Origin: an uncultured Nitrosomonas sp.
Lineage (GTDB): Bacteria; Pseudomonadota; Gammaproteobacteria; Burkholderiales; Nitrosomonadaceae
Reading direction: 5' to 3'
Assembly: GCA_902826115.1 (NCBI GenBank)
Contig: CADEDO010000029.1
Coordinates: forward strand, 1-34,218
Length of the DNA: 34,218 nt
In this document: positions 17,449 through 27,903 of the stretch, piece by piece
Position numbering within the stretch: the stretch's first letter is position 1
How the letters are laid out: every line of letters starts with the position of its first letter
The notes under the pieces: model-generated
Database searches by the model: none
Told to the model about the DNA's origin: nothing
Seen by the model: the letters and a program-made list of their open reading frames with translations, nothing else
Translations under genes and position numbers: made by a program

Positions 17449-18342
17449 ATGCGGATCGGTATTGATTTAGGGGGTACAAAAATAGAAGGCGTGGTGCTGG
17501 ATGATACCGGCTATGAGTTGTTGAGAAAGCGCGTTGATACGCAGCAGTCTGAAGGTTACCAAGCGATTTTGCACAGAACTGCTCAACTCGTCGGGTATCT
17601 TGAAGCTGAAATAGGGAGAAAATGTTCAATAGGCATCGGCACGCCGGGTGCTATTTCGGCGGTGACGGGTACGATGAAAAATTCTAATACCGTCTGTCTG
17701 AATGGGCAGCCACTGTTTGAAGATTTGCAAACATTGCTGGATCGGCCGCTGCGGATTGCGAATGACGCCAATTGTTTTACTTTAAGCGAAGCGCTGGATG
17801 GAGCGGGAAAAGGCTATGGCGTGGTGTTTGGCGTGATCATGGGTACCGGCGTGGGTGGTGGTGTCGTGTTCAAGGGGCAATTGCATTCAGGCCGTCAAAA
17901 TATCGGCGGTGAATGGGGGCACAATATCTTGGAATTGGATGGGCCGGATTGTTATTGTGGTCACAAAGGCTGTGTTGAAACGCTGATTTCCGGACCTGGA
18001 TTGACTGCTGATTTTCAGCGCCACGGTGGGAGCAGTACATTGGCAGCCAGCGATATCGTGGTATTGGCCGAGCAAGGCGATGTTTTGGCTGAGGCTGTCA
18101 TGCAACGTTTTTTCGATCGTTTTGGCCGTGCCATGGCGATGGTGGTGAATATCCTGGATCCGGATGCGATCATTCTGGGGGGAGGACTTTCCAATGTGGA
18201 ACGACTCTATTCTGAAGGACGTGCAAGGATTGCTCACTACGTCTTTAACGATGAGCTGATTACTCCGATTTTGAAAAATGTGCACGGCGACAGCTCCGGC
18301 GTACGGGGAGCAGCGCAATTATGGCGTAGTGATGAAATCTAA
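17449..18342 (+). CDS. ROK-family sugar kinase, fructokinase/Mak-like
   Basis: A 297-residue cytoplasmic kinase. The phosphate-binding loop GIDLGGTKIEG (4-14) and catalytic Asp106 in IANDANC are in place. The ROK signature follows: GGEWGHN with Glu155 and His158, then the zinc Cys residues at 168, 170 and 175 in CYCGHKGCVETLISG. The latter string is close to that of E. coli Mak (fructokinase) and NagK. It would phosphorylate a hexose such as fructose, mannose or GlcNAc using ATP; the exact sugar cannot be told. It has its own ribosome site and faces the convergent nnr gene. No sugar transporter or regulator is adjacent. Confidence 0.9.
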   Translation: MRIGIDLGGTKIEGVVLDDTGYELLRKRVDTQQSEGYQAILHRTAQLVGYLEAEIGRKCSIGIGTPGAISAVTGTMKNSNTVCLNGQPLFEDLQTLLDRPLRIANDANCFTLSEALDGAGKGYGVVFGVIMGTGVGGGVVFKGQLHSGRQNIGGEWGHNILELDGPDCYCGHKGCVETLISGPGLTADFQRHGGSSTLAASDIVVLAEQGDVLAEAVMQRFFDRFGRAMAMVVNILDPDAIILGGGLSNVERLYSEGRARIAHYVFNDELITPILKNVHGDSSGVRGAAQLWRSDEI

Positions 18343-18450
18343 TTCAGTTTCAGCTGTTTAACCGAGAGCCATCAATTTGCAGCAGGGGTTTTTAGCGACT
18401 CACCGAAACCTTATCCCATTCCTGTAAGCTGTGTAGAGATGGTTGCTTGA

Positions 18451-19977
18451 TCATCGCGAGAGATTGATCTTCGAATAAATCCACTCATTCAACAAAGTAC
18501 GCGCAGCTAGCATAATTTCTGATGCGATCATGCCCACCGGGCCATGATTATGTTGCAGCACAAGATCGGCGGCGGCGCCATGCAGATAAACTGCCAATGA
18601 TAGCGCCTGACCCGAACCTAAACCTTGTGCAATCAATGCGCCCATCATCCCTGCCAGCACATCGCCGGTGCCGGCGGTGCTGAGTCCGGGATTGCCACTC
18701 GTATTGATATAGCGTTTTCCGTCAGGGAAACAGCAGATGCTGCCAGCGCCTTTCAAGACGACGAAGCAATTTAATTGCCGAGCGATTTGATGGGCAGCAT
18801 TCATGCGGTCATGCTGCACGGCGGCGGTGTCGGTGTTCAATAGGCGGGCGGCTTCCGCGGGATGGGGGGTCAAGATGGCTGATGCGTTGCGCTGCTTGAG
18901 CTTTTGGGCCAGAGCGGGATGTGCGGCGATTAAATTGAGCGCATCGGCATCCAGCACTAGGCTGAATTCGGTGTCGAGCGCGCAATCCAGCCAGGATAGT
19001 GCTTCAGGTCCGCATCCCAAGCCGGGACCAATCACCAGGCAATCCAGGTGCTGTAATTGAAACAGTTCAGGGAGCGGGCGCAGCATCAATTCCGGTTGAA
19101 AAACATCTACCGAAGGCGCATTGCACCCCAACAAACCGAGGTAAACCCGTCCTGCTCCCAGGTGCAAAGCCGAGCGTCCCGCCAGCAGCGCTGCGCCGAC
19201 CATGCCGGTGGAGCCGCCAAGTATGGCGACATTGCCGAAAGACCCTTTGTGGCTGTTGGCGGAACGCGCAGGCGGCAACAGCGATTGCGCCAGTTTTTGG
19301 TTGAGCAGCCAGATGTGCGGTTTGGGTGGCAGGGGTAATTGAATATCCAGGTCGCGTAGCACGATGGCCCCGCAGCATTCAGATCCGAAGTTGGTCAACA
19401 AGCCGGGCTTTAATCCAATAAAAGTCACGGTCATGGCGGCGCGTATCGCAGTGCCATATATGCAACCGTCATCGCTACCGAGTCCGGAAGGAATATCCAG
19501 CGCCACGATCGGCACGTTCATTTGATTGACAGCATCCACCCAAGCCCGGTATTGGCCGTCGAGTACGCGGTTCTGGGTTTGATCCAGGCCAATACCGAAC
19601 AAGCCGTCAATGATGACATCCCAGTTCTGATCGCCGGGAATGTCAGTGGAAATATCGCCACCGATGGCGAACCAGGCTTGTATCGCCTGCTTGGCATCCG
19701 GCGGAACGCGCTGATGGTCGCCGGAGAATACGACCGTGACCGCATGGCTCCATTCCTTCAGATAACGCGCCACCACGAAGGCATCGCCGCCATTGTTGCC
19801 CGGGCCGGCCAGCACCAATACCTGCTGATGACAGCCCTTTAGCCACTGCTCACGCACAATTTGTGCGGCAGCCAACCCTGCTTTTTCCATTAAATGCGGA
19901 GGACTGGGCAATGTGGCTGCCTGCTGCTCGATTTCACGTATTTCAGCGGTTAAAAAAATGGGATCGGCATTTGTCAT
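18451..19977 (-). CDS. nnr: Bifunctional NAD(P)HX epimerase / ADP-dependent dehydratase
   Basis: A 508-residue fused repair enzyme of the usual bacterial size. The N-terminal YjeF_N domain (about 1-215) epimerises hydrated NAD(P)H; VLAGPGNNGGDAFVVARYL is its signature. The C-terminal ribokinase-like domain (about 225-500) dehydrates the S-form with ADP; LDADALN and NPGLSTAGTGDVLAGMMGAL carry its nucleotide and catalytic elements, including the GTGD Asp. It acts in the cytoplasm to rescue damaged cofactor. A GAGAGA ribosome site precedes the ATG. It is divergent from purL with an 85-bp gap that must hold both promoters. Confidence 0.95.
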   Translation of the reverse strand: MTNADPIFLTAEIREIEQQAATLPSPPHLMEKAGLAAAQIVREQWLKGCHQQVLVLAGPGNNGGDAFVVARYLKEWSHAVTVVFSGDHQRVPPDAKQAIQAWFAIGGDISTDIPGDQNWDVIIDGLFGIGLDQTQNRVLDGQYRAWVDAVNQMNVPIVALDIPSGLGSDDGCIYGTAIRAAMTVTFIGLKPGLLTNFGSECCGAIVLRDLDIQLPLPPKPHIWLLNQKLAQSLLPPARSANSHKGSFGNVAILGGSTGMVGAALLAGRSALHLGAGRVYLGLLGCNAPSVDVFQPELMLRPLPELFQLQHLDCLVIGPGLGCGPEALSWLDCALDTEFSLVLDADALNLIAAHPALAQKLKQRNASAILTPHPAEAARLLNTDTAAVQHDRMNAAHQIARQLNCFVVLKGAGSICCFPDGKRYINTSGNPGLSTAGTGDVLAGMMGALIAQGLGSGQALSLAVYLHGAAADLVLQHNHGPVGMIASEIMLAARTLLNEWIYSKINLSR

Positions 19978-20062
19978 ATTTCTCTCACTGACCGGATGAT
20001 CAACGATAAGTATATCTTCTCGTGTAAAATTGCAATCTTTAAATTACTGATTTATTCCCCTA

Positions 20063-23000
20063 ATGCTCCAATTTCGTGGTGGACGTGCGCTTTCTCCGTT
20101 TCGTCTGGAAAAATTACTTAAAGAAATCAATGCGCTTAACTTGCAGGTTACATCGATTGATACTGAATACTGGCATTTTTGTTCAGTAACACGGGATCTG
20201 CTGGATCATGAACTGAATGCGCTTAAAAAGTTGTTAAATGATGATCCAGTACTGGAAAGCACTCAGCATCCGGGCGATTTCTTTTTAGTATTGCCGCGTC
20301 CGGGCACCATTTCGCCCTGGTCCAGCAAAGCAACGGATATTGCGCAGCATTGCGGATTGGATGCCGTCGAGCGTATAGAACGAGGCATGGCTTTTTATGT
20401 GCAATGCGCAGAAAAATTGTCGGCAGCAGACAAAAACCGGCTTGGGGTATTGATTCACGATCGAATGACCGAGGCGGTGTTTACGTCATTCGGCGATGCG
20501 AGCAAGCTATTCCAACATTTTGCACCCAAGCCGCTCAATACCATCGATGTGCTCGGAGGCGGTATCGAGGCATTATTGCAGGCCAATCAAACCATGGGGC
20601 TGGCGCTGTCGCCTGATGAGATTGAGTACCTGGCTCATCATTTCAAACAAATGGCACGCAATCCAACCGATGTGGAATTGATGATGTTCGCGCAAGCCAA
20701 TTCCGAGCATTGCCGCCATAAAATTTTTAATGCGGATTGGATTGTGGATGGGAAAGCAAAAGAAAAATCGCTGTTTGCCATGATACGCAATACGCACCAA
20801 GCGCATCCGCAAGGTACGCTGGTGGCTTATGCGGATAATTCCAGCATCATCGAAGGCGCCGAGATTGCTCGATTTTATCCGGGTGATCGATGCGAGTATG
20901 GCTATGCACGCGAACAAACCCATTTGTTGATGAAAGTGGAAACGCATAATCATCCGACCGCCATTTCGCCTTTTCCGGGAGCGGCAACCGGCGTTGGCGG
21001 AGAAATTCGCGATGAAGGTGCAACCGGACGAGGCGCCAAGCCCAAAGCTGGTTTAAGCGGCTTTTCAGTATCCAATCTGAACATACCGGGTTATCGGCAA
21101 CCGTGGGAAAGCAGCGCGGCTATTGCCGCGGAAACTCAGTCGACCTATGGGCGGCCTGGGCGTATTGCATCCGCTTTGCAAATCATGTTGGAAGGCCCCA
21201 TTGGCGGTGCAGCGTTCAATAATGAATTCGGGCGGCCTAATCTGGCCGGCTATTTCCGCACGTTTGAGGAGCGGGTTGCCGGCGAAATGCGCGGCTATCA
21301 CAAGCCGATCATGCTGGCGGGTGGCATGGGACAGATTTCGGCCAAACATGTGCGCAAAGAAAAATTTCCTCCCGGTACCTTATTGATACAACTGGGTGGT
21401 CCAGGCATGTTGATCGGATTGGGCGGCGGTGCTGCTTCCAGTATGGATACCGGCACCAACCGGGAAGCATTGGATTTTGATTCGGTGCAACGAGGCAATC
21501 CCGAAATGGAGCGGCGCGCTCAGGAAGTGATCGATCGTTGCTGGCAATTGGAGAGAAGCGGTGTCGGCAATCCGATTTTGTTCATTCATGACGTCGGAGC
21601 GGGAGGCTTATCCAACGCTTTTCCGGAATTGGTGCACGACTCGGGCCGGGGCGGGCGCTTTAATCTGCGCGATATTCCATCGGAAGAATCCAGCATGTCG
21701 CCGATGCAAATCTGGAGTAACGAAGCGCAGGAACGCTACGTGCTGGCAATTAAACCCGAGTCATTGGTACTGTTTCAGAGTATTTGCGAGCGTGAGCGTT
21801 GTCCGTTTTCAGTGGTGGGTGAGGCTACGCTGGACGAACAGCTGGTGGTGACTGATCAGCAGTCGTCAACGCCGCCGGTGGATATGGCGCTGTCTGTTTT
21901 GCTTGGCAAGCCTCCAAAAATGACCCGTAATGTGGCGCATGGCGACAAAATATTGCCTGCATTGGATTTGTCCGATGTGAATTTGACGCAAGCGGCTTAC
22001 CGGGTTTTGCGCTTGCCGGCGGTGGCGGATAAAACCTTCCTGATTACGATTGGCGATCGCAGTGTCGGCGGCATGACAGCGCGCGATCAAATGGTGGGTC
22101 CCTGGCAGGTTCCCGTTGCCGATGTGGCGGTGACGGCCATGGGTTATCAGACCTATTTCGGCGAAGCATTTGCCATCGGCGAGCGCACGCCGCTGGCTTT
22201 GATTGATCCTGCGGCTGCGGCGCGCATGGCGGTGGGTGAGGCCATCACTAATATCGCTGCGGCGGCCATTGCCGAGATCGGAAACATCAAACTGTCTGCC
22301 AACTGGATGGCGGCGACCGGACACCCGGGTGAGGATGCCGGTTTGTATGATGCGGTTCATACGGTGGGCATGGAGCTGTGTCCGCAACTGGGAATCAGCA
22401 TTCCCGTCGGCAAGGATTCCATGTCGATGAAAACTGCCTGGGAGGAAATCGATGAAACGACCCAGATAACGATCCGCAAAGAAGTCACAGCCCCGTTGTC
22501 ACTGATCATTTCCGCATTCTCCAGCGTCACCGATGTGCGCAAAACATTGACGCCACAATTACGCACTGACTGCGGCGAAACCGAATTAATTCTGATCGAT
22601 TTGGGGCAAGGACAAAATCGTCTGGGCGGTTCGGCATTGGCGCAAGTGTATAAGCAGGTTGGCAATGGAGCGCCCAACATTGATGGCGCGGAGGGTGCGC
22701 AGAAACTGAAGGCGCTGTTTGCAGTTGTTCAGCGGCTCAATCAGGAAAGCAGGCTGCTGGCGTATCACGATCGCTCGGATGGCGGACTATTCATCTCTTT
22801 GTGCGAGATGGCTTTCGCCGGACACACCGGATTGACGATCAATCTGGATCAGTTGTGTTTCGATGCCTCCATCAGCGATATCGACGGCTCTGAACTGCAA
22901 CCGGACAAATTGGGCAGTCGATTTCTGGAACGCCTGTTTGCTGTGCTGTTCAATGAGGAATTGGGTGTCGTGCTGCAAATCAGCTTGGCTCAGCATCAAG

Positions 23001-24079
23001 CGGTCATGCACATTTTGGTTGAAGCGGGGCTGCGCGATATCAGTTTCGTCATCGGACAACCCAATCAAACCGATGACATTCGCCTGATGCGCAACAATAA
23101 GCCGGTGTTGTCAGAAAAACGCATTGATTTGCACAGAGCTTGGTCAGAGACTACCTATCAAATGCAAAAACTGCGGGATAATCCTGCTTGTGCGCAGCAG
23201 GAATACGATCGTATTTTGGATAGCGCAAATCCCGGTTTGCAGGTTGCGTTGAGTTTTGCGGCTGATGAAGATATTGCCGCGTCTTATATTCACACCGGAG
23301 TGCGTCCCCGCATGGCGGTGTTGCGTGAGCAAGGCGTGAACGGTCATGTGGAAATGGCTGCTGCGTTTGACCGGGCGGGTTTTTCGGCGGTCGATGTGCA
23401 TATGAGCGATATCATTGCGGGTCGGGTTGCATTGCAAGATTTCAAGGGATTTGTTGCCTGTGGCGGATTTTCCTATGGCGATGTGCTGGGTGCAGGGGAA
23501 GGCTGGGCTAAATCCATTTTATTCAATGCGCGCGCACGCGATGAATTCGAGGCTTTTTTTCAGCGCCACGATACCTTTGCGCTGGGAGTGTGCAATGGCT
23601 GCCAAATGATGAGTCATTTGGCGGAAATCATCCCCGGTGCAGAACATTGGCCGCGCTTTAAGCGCAATATATCGGAACAATTTGAGGCGCGCTTTGTCAT
23701 GGTAGAAATACAGCGCAGCCCATCATTATTTTTTGATGGTATGGCAGGAAGCCGCATGCCGATTACCGTCGCCCATGGCGAGGGCAGGGTTGAATTTTCA
23801 TCCGATCAACCTGAGAATGATGCTGCTTTGGTGACTGTGCGTTATGTGGATAATTACGGGCAGGTTACGGAAAGTTATCCGGATAATCCCAACGGCTCGA
23901 TCCGGGGAATAACCGGCTTAACTACGCCGGATGGTCGATTCAACGTGCTTATGCCGCATCCTGAGCGGGTGTTCCGGATTGCGCAGCATTCATGGCATCC
24001 GTTAAAGTCCGATTTGAATGCGCCGGAAGATGCTCCTTGGATGCGGCTGTTCAGAAATGCGCGCAAATGGGTGGGGTAG
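20063..24079 (+). CDS. purL: Phosphoribosylformylglycinamidine synthase, large single-chain form
   Basis: A 1338-residue enzyme of the proteobacterial single-polypeptide type. It converts FGAR, glutamine and ATP to FGAM in purine synthesis. The N-terminus ([15 protein letters not shown]) is the PurS-like domain. Two AIRS-like synthetase halves follow, with [34 protein letters not shown] and [13 protein letters not shown]. The C-terminal class I glutaminase has [19 protein letters not shown] and the catalytic Cys1177 in [16 protein letters not shown] supplies the His-Glu of the triad. No strong ribosome site precedes the ATG. The next gene begins 59 bp downstream but is functionally unrelated. 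Confidence 0.97.
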   Translation: MLQFRGGRALSPFRLEKLLKEINALNLQVTSIDTEYWHFCSVTRDLLDHELNALKKLLNDDPVLESTQHPGDFFLVLPRPGTISPWSSKATDIAQHCGLDAVERIERGMAFYVQCAEKLSAADKNRLGVLIHDRMTEAVFTSFGDASKLFQHFAPKPLNTIDVLGGGIEALLQANQTMGLALSPDEIEYLAHHFKQMARNPTDVELMMFAQANSEHCRHKIFNADWIVDGKAKEKSLFAMIRNTHQAHPQGTLVAYADNSSIIEGAEIARFYPGDRCEYGYAREQTHLLMKVETHNHPTAISPFPGAATGVGGEIRDEGATGRGAKPKAGLSGFSVSNLNIPGYRQPWESSAAIAAETQSTYGRPGRIASALQIMLEGPIGGAAFNNEFGRPNLAGYFRTFEERVAGEMRGYHKPIMLAGGMGQISAKHVRKEKFPPGTLLIQLGGPGMLIGLGGGAASSMDTGTNREALDFDSVQRGNPEMERRAQEVIDRCWQLERSGVGNPILFIHDVGAGGLSNAFPELVHDSGRGGRFNLRDIPSEESSMSPMQIWSNEAQERYVLAIKPESLVLFQSICERERCPFSVVGEATLDEQLVVTDQQSSTPPVDMALSVLLGKPPKMTRNVAHGDKILPALDLSDVNLTQAAYRVLRLPAVADKTFLITIGDRSVGGMTARDQMVGPWQVPVADVAVTAMGYQTYFGEAFAIGERTPLALIDPAAAARMAVGEAITNIAAAAIAEIGNIKLSANWMAATGHPGEDAGLYDAVHTVGMELCPQLGISIPVGKDSMSMKTAWEEIDETTQITIRKEVTAPLSLIISAFSSVTDVRKTLTPQLRTDCGETELILIDLGQGQNRLGGSALAQVYKQVGNGAPNIDGAEGAQKLKALFAVVQRLNQESRLLAYHDRSDGGLFISLCEMAFAGHTGLTINLDQLCFDASISDIDGSELQPDKLGSRFLERLFAVLFNEELGVVLQISLAQHQAVMHILVEAGLRDISFVIGQPNQTDDIRLMRNNKPVLSEKRIDLHRAWSETTYQMQKLRDNPACAQQEYDRILDSANPGLQVALSFAADEDIAASYIHTGVRPRMAVLREQGVNGHVEMAAAFDRAGFSAVDVHMSDIIAGRVALQDFKGFVACGGFSYGDVLGAGEGWAKSILFNARARDEFEAFFQRHDTFALGVCNGCQMMSHLAEIIPGAEHWPRFKRNISEQFEARFVMVEIQRSPSLFFDGMAGSRMPITVAHGEGRVEFSSDQPENDAALVTVRYVDNYGQVTESYPDNPNGSIRGITGLTTPDGRFNVLMPHPERVFRIAQHSWHPLKSDLNAPEDAPWMRLFRNARKWVG

Positions 24080-24138
24080 CCGGTTAGTGAGTGTTGTGAC
24101 TGTTGAATTTAATCGATTAATTAAAAGAAGACGCAAAA

Positions 24139-25368
24139 ATGACAAATTCTAGTGTAAGCCGAAACCATAGCGTTCTGGGTTTGACCGTTCTGCTACTGAG
24201 CCTGTACGGCAATAGTGCATGGGCTGAAATCAAGCCCGCCAAGAAGCCACAATCCAAGCAGTGCGTGACTTTGGGAAACTGGTCCATTCCAGGTGCCGGT
24301 CAGACCACGCAAAAGGACGTGATCGCGCGCGCAGCGAAAGCATCGGTAGTGCTGTTGGGAGAAACCCATGTCAATGCAGATCATCATCGCTGGCAATTAC
24401 AAACATTGGTGGCCTTGCATGCTATGCGTCCCAATATGGTGATCGGCTTTGAAATGTTTCCACGCCGCGTGCAGGCGGTATTGGATCAATGGGTGGCGGG
24501 CAAACTGACTGAGAAAGCGTTTTTAAAAGCTGTCGAGTGGGATCGGGTCTGGAATACCGACGCCAATCTGTATCTGCCCTTGTTTCATTTTGCCCGTATG
24601 AATCATATTCCCATGCGGGCTTTGAATATCGAGAGCAATCTGCGCCGTCAGGTGGCGGAGAAGGGTTTCAACGGGGTGCCGGTGGAAGAACGGGAAGGGT
24701 TGACGCGCCCGGCCGACCCAAGCCAAGCCTATCTGGATTATTTGTTGCCGATTTATAAGCAGCATGATCGCAAAGATAAGCAGCAAGGGGAAACTGGCGC
24801 GGATGATGCAGATTTTAAGCGTTTTATTGCCGGACAGCAGTTGTGGGATCGCGCCATGGCGCAAATACTGCAGCAAGCTATGACAGAATCAACAGATAAG
24901 GACAAGCCCCTGGTGGTTGGTGTCATGGGGGCGGGGCATGTGCTGCATGGTTTTGGTGTCACTCACCAGTTGCATGATCTGGGGGTGAAAAATGTGGCTG
25001 CTTTGTTGCCGTGGGATACAGACAGATCCTGCCAACAATTCGTCAAAGGAGCGGCAGATGCCGTGTTTGGCGTGCTGCCGCACATTTCCGATGCTATTCA
25101 GCCTCAGTTTCAGCGCTTGGGGATTCGCTTTGAAATAGCCCGGGGCGGTGCTTTGGTGCTGCAAGTCGAGAAACGCAGCATCGCCGAAGCCGCCAAACTT
25201 CAGGATGCCGATGTGATTCTTGAGATGGCGGGTTTACCACTCAAAAATACCGACGATGTGATTGCGATCGTCAAGCGGCAGGCACCGGGAACCTGGTTGC
25301 CATTAAAAGTGAGGAGAGATGATCAGGAAATCGAGATCATTGCCAAATTTCCACCATTAAAGCAATAA
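24139..25368 (+). CDS. ChaN-like (haem-binding uptake type) protein fused to a PDZ domain
   Basis: A 409-residue exported protein with a signal peptide cleaved near SAWAEIK (about 29). Residues about 50-310 match the ChaN/DUF399 fold: VVLLGETHVNADHHRWQLQ, MVIGFEMFPRRVQ, WDRVWNTDANLYLP and a late VGVMGAGHVLHG. ChaN in Campylobacter is an iron-regulated haem-binding lipoprotein, and the fold is related to TIKI/EreA-type proteins. The C-terminal 85 residues form a PDZ-like domain (LGIRFEIARGGALVLQV, then AAKLQDADVILEMAGLPLKNTDDV). No lipobox is visible, so it is likely soluble in the periplasm. It is 18 bp upstream of an exported M1 peptidase, suggesting one operon. Haem binding is inferred by family only. 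Confidence 0.85.
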   Translation: MTNSSVSRNHSVLGLTVLLLSLYGNSAWAEIKPAKKPQSKQCVTLGNWSIPGAGQTTQKDVIARAAKASVVLLGETHVNADHHRWQLQTLVALHAMRPNMVIGFEMFPRRVQAVLDQWVAGKLTEKAFLKAVEWDRVWNTDANLYLPLFHFARMNHIPMRALNIESNLRRQVAEKGFNGVPVEEREGLTRPADPSQAYLDYLLPIYKQHDRKDKQQGETGADDADFKRFIAGQQLWDRAMAQILQQAMTESTDKDKPLVVGVMGAGHVLHGFGVTHQLHDLGVKNVAALLPWDTDRSCQQFVKGAADAVFGVLPHISDAIQPQFQRLGIRFEIARGGALVLQVEKRSIAEAAKLQDADVILEMAGLPLKNTDDVIAIVKRQAPGTWLPLKVRRDDQEIEIIAKFPPLKQ

Positions 25369-25386
25369 TTTACTCTTGATTCATCT

Positions 25387-27420
25387 ATGACCGGTTACGC
25401 ATTGTTCAGAAACAGCTGTTGTTTATTCATTGTTTGCTTTTTCACTCAACTGGCTGTTGCAGCGACTATTAAGCATGGCGAAATTGATTATGACATGACA
25501 GTGCGGATCGACCCGATTACCCGGTCGATCGAAGGCAAAAGCATCGTTACCGTGAAAAAACCCAGGGAACTGACACTGACGCTGGGTTCCCCGTTTGAAG
25601 TAACGCAAGTGACCATTGATGGCCATGCATTAGGAGCCGGTCGTGAACAGAACAATCAACCTTATACCTGGCAGATCCCTTTTACTTTTCGCCAGCAGCA
25701 TCAGTTTGAGATCCACTGGCGCGGCCAATTGGCGCAGCTTGATGCTTCACTGGATCACCAGCAAACATTGGGCAGACCGATCGCAGTCAGCAGCGAGGTG
25801 GGTACTTTCTTGCCGGATGCATCCGGCTGGTATCCGCGCATTGCTGGCGAGCTGGCGCGATATAAGGTCAGGCTTGAATTACCTGCGGGACAGCGTGGTT
25901 TGGTGGCTGGCCGGTTGGTAGAGGAAAGCGAATCCGAACAGGGCTACCGCGCTGTTTTTGAATTTCCTTTCCCGTCTGAAGGCATTGATTTGATGGCCGG
26001 ACCTTATGCAATTGAAACGCAGATGCATCAAAACATCAACCATCGACCCATTCAATTGCGTACCTATTTTCACCCGCAGATCAAAAATTTATCACATGAT
26101 TATCTGCAGGCGGTGAAACGCTATCTGGAAATGTATGAAGCCTGGATCGGCGAATATCCGTATACCGAATTCAGTGTGGTATCCAGTCCTACACCGACAG
26201 GGTTTGGCATGCCCACGCTGACTTATCTGGGCATCGATGTGCTGCAATTGCCGTTTATCCGTGACACTTCGCTTGGCCATGAAGTGCTGCACAACTGGTG
26301 GGGAAATGGGGTTTATCCGGACTATGCCAGTGGCAACTGGTCTGAGGGATTGACCACTTTCATGGCAGATTATGCGTATAAAGAACAAGAAAGCAGTGAA
26401 GCTGCGCGTGAAATGCGCCTGGGCTGGTTGCGAGACTTTGCCGCTTTGCAGCCTGGACAGGATGCGCCGCTGACGGCATTCACCTCGCGCACTCACAGTG
26501 CATCCAAGATTGTCGGCTACAACAAAGCTGCCATGCTTTTTTTCATGTTGCGCGATCATCTGGGGGAAGCGGTTTTTCGTCTGTCCATTCAGGGATTGTG
26601 GGGGGTGCAACGCTTCAAAATGACTTCCTGGCAACAGCTGCAAAAGATGTTTGAGATGGTTTCAGGAAAAAACCTGCAACCCTTTTTCACGCAATGGCTG
26701 GAACGTTCGGGTGCGCCGAGTATCCATATGAGCCAGGTGAAAAGCATTCCGGTTGATGCCGGCCATGAATTGACGATCACCCTGAATCAGTCTGTGCCGG
26801 CCTATGATTTGCGAGTTCCGGTTGCGATCCAAAGTGAAGGAAAAACGGATATGCACTGGTTCGATTTGCATCAGCAACAGCAGACTTTCGCGCTGACATT
26901 GCCGGAAAAGCCATTATCGGTTTCGCTTGATCCCGATTTGCGCTTATTTCGTCAGTTAGCGCCCAATGAAGCGCCTCCGATCTTGCGTGAAGTGATGGTC
27001 AATTCGGCCACGGAGACGGTTTTATTGTCAGACCATGCAGAAACGCGCAAGACCGCTGAAACCCTTGCCAGCAAGCTTCAGCAGCGTGCGCCCAGGATCA
27101 TCTCAGCCAATCAGTCGCTATCCTCGGCACCCACGCTGATTATTGGATTGCAACCTGAAATCGATGCCTGGCTGGCCGCCAGAAACCTGTCACCGAGACC
27201 CGATGAAATCCAGGCGAAAGGTAGCGCACAAGCTTGGACGCTCGCACGTTCGGATGGCGCATCGCTGGCGCTCGTGTCTGCCCAAGACGCCGCTTCTCTC
27301 GAAGCGCTGATTCGCCCGTTACCGCATTATGGTCGGCAAAGCTATATTGCGTTTGATGGCCGGCAAGCGATTGAGAAAGGGGTTTGGCCGATGCGTGTGC
27401 AAAAAGTCATGGTTGAGTGA
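25387..27420 (+). CDS. Exported M1-family zinc metallopeptidase
   Basis: A 677-residue protein with a signal peptide (about 1-26, ending LAVAAT). An N-terminal beta domain precedes the zinc site GHEVLHNWWGNG (His298, Glu299, His302) and the third ligand Glu320 in GNWSEGLTTF. The gap from His302 to Glu320 is 17 residues, one fewer than the usual 18 of M1 enzymes. The exopeptidase GAMEN motif is replaced by TPTGFGMPTL. A catalytic-domain Tyr is likely in KIVGYNKAAMLF. The C-terminal 200 residues are not a standard M1 helical domain. It probably cleaves peptides in the periplasm; whether as an aminopeptidase is open. It follows the ChaN/PDZ gene by 18 bp, with no clear ribosome site. Confidence 0.85.
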   Translation: MTGYALFRNSCCLFIVCFFTQLAVAATIKHGEIDYDMTVRIDPITRSIEGKSIVTVKKPRELTLTLGSPFEVTQVTIDGHALGAGREQNNQPYTWQIPFTFRQQHQFEIHWRGQLAQLDASLDHQQTLGRPIAVSSEVGTFLPDASGWYPRIAGELARYKVRLELPAGQRGLVAGRLVEESESEQGYRAVFEFPFPSEGIDLMAGPYAIETQMHQNINHRPIQLRTYFHPQIKNLSHDYLQAVKRYLEMYEAWIGEYPYTEFSVVSSPTPTGFGMPTLTYLGIDVLQLPFIRDTSLGHEVLHNWWGNGVYPDYASGNWSEGLTTFMADYAYKEQESSEAAREMRLGWLRDFAALQPGQDAPLTAFTSRTHSASKIVGYNKAAMLFFMLRDHLGEAVFRLSIQGLWGVQRFKMTSWQQLQKMFEMVSGKNLQPFFTQWLERSGAPSIHMSQVKSIPVDAGHELTITLNQSVPAYDLRVPVAIQSEGKTDMHWFDLHQQQQTFALTLPEKPLSVSLDPDLRLFRQLAPNEAPPILREVMVNSATETVLLSDHAETRKTAETLASKLQQRAPRIISANQSLSSAPTLIIGLQPEIDAWLAARNLSPRPDEIQAKGSAQAWTLARSDGASLALVSAQDAASLEALIRPLPHYGRQSYIAFDGRQAIEKGVWPMRVQKVMVE

Positions 27421-27445
27421 TGAAACTAAAAGCGTGCTGATTTTA

Positions 27446-27815
27446 ACAAAAATTCATCTGATGGTTGATAGTTATGGCTTGCTAGTTGAGTTTGAAATTA
27501 CTGGTGGAGAAGTCATGACTGTTCTGCAGCACTCGATTTGATTGCCAAGTTACCTGACCTGGAAGTGATTATTGCGGATAAAGGCTATGACAGTGAGTAT
27601 ATACGGAAGCAGATAACAAAGAAGGGAATCAGGGCCGTATTCCCAAAAAGATTCGATTCGGTAGAGGGTAATGCTGACATGGATTGGGGCTTGTATAGAT
27701 ATCGACATTTTGTGGAAAATGCCTTTGCGCGGCAAAGCAGTATCAAGCAGTGACAACACGATACGACAAACTGAAGAGAAATTACGAAAGCATGGTCGCC
27801 ATGGCTTTTGGATAA
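27446..27815 (+). pseudogene. Decayed IS5-family transposase (C-terminal part, two frameshifts)
   Basis: The remnant encodes TKIHLMVDSYGLLVEFEITGG in one frame. After a 1-nt deletion near 27514 it continues in another as DCSAALDLIAKLPDLEVIIADKGYDSEYI (shown by position rather than complete) and DMDWGLYRYRHFVENAF. A second 1-nt deletion near 27733 shifts it again to KQYQAVTTRYDKLKRNYESM. This is the C-terminal half of an IS5-group DDE transposase, including the DKGYDS Asp and the YR-x-R-x-VEN-x-F Glu region. The N-terminal half is missing. The element's right end may lie near 27846, before a CTAG. It is non-functional and sits directly after the M1 peptidase gene. Confidence 0.85.
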
Positions 27816-27844
27816 CTGTGATTACCTAGTGAAATGTCAACGGA

Positions 27845-27879
27845 CCCTAGACTAACAGATATGATCTGTTAGTCTAGGG
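27845..27879. terminator. Perfect 16-bp palindrome, probable terminator
   Basis: CCCTAGACTAACAGAT (27845-27860), loop ATG, and its exact reverse complement (27864-27879). It lies between the transposase remnant (plus) and the exported-protein gene (minus), 24 bp beyond the latter's stop. There is no clean U-run on either strand, although AGTTAATTATT follows on the plus strand. It could be a terminator shared by converging transcripts. Confidence 0.6.
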
Positions 27880-27903
27880 AGTTAATTATTACCTTAAAAC
27901 AAG

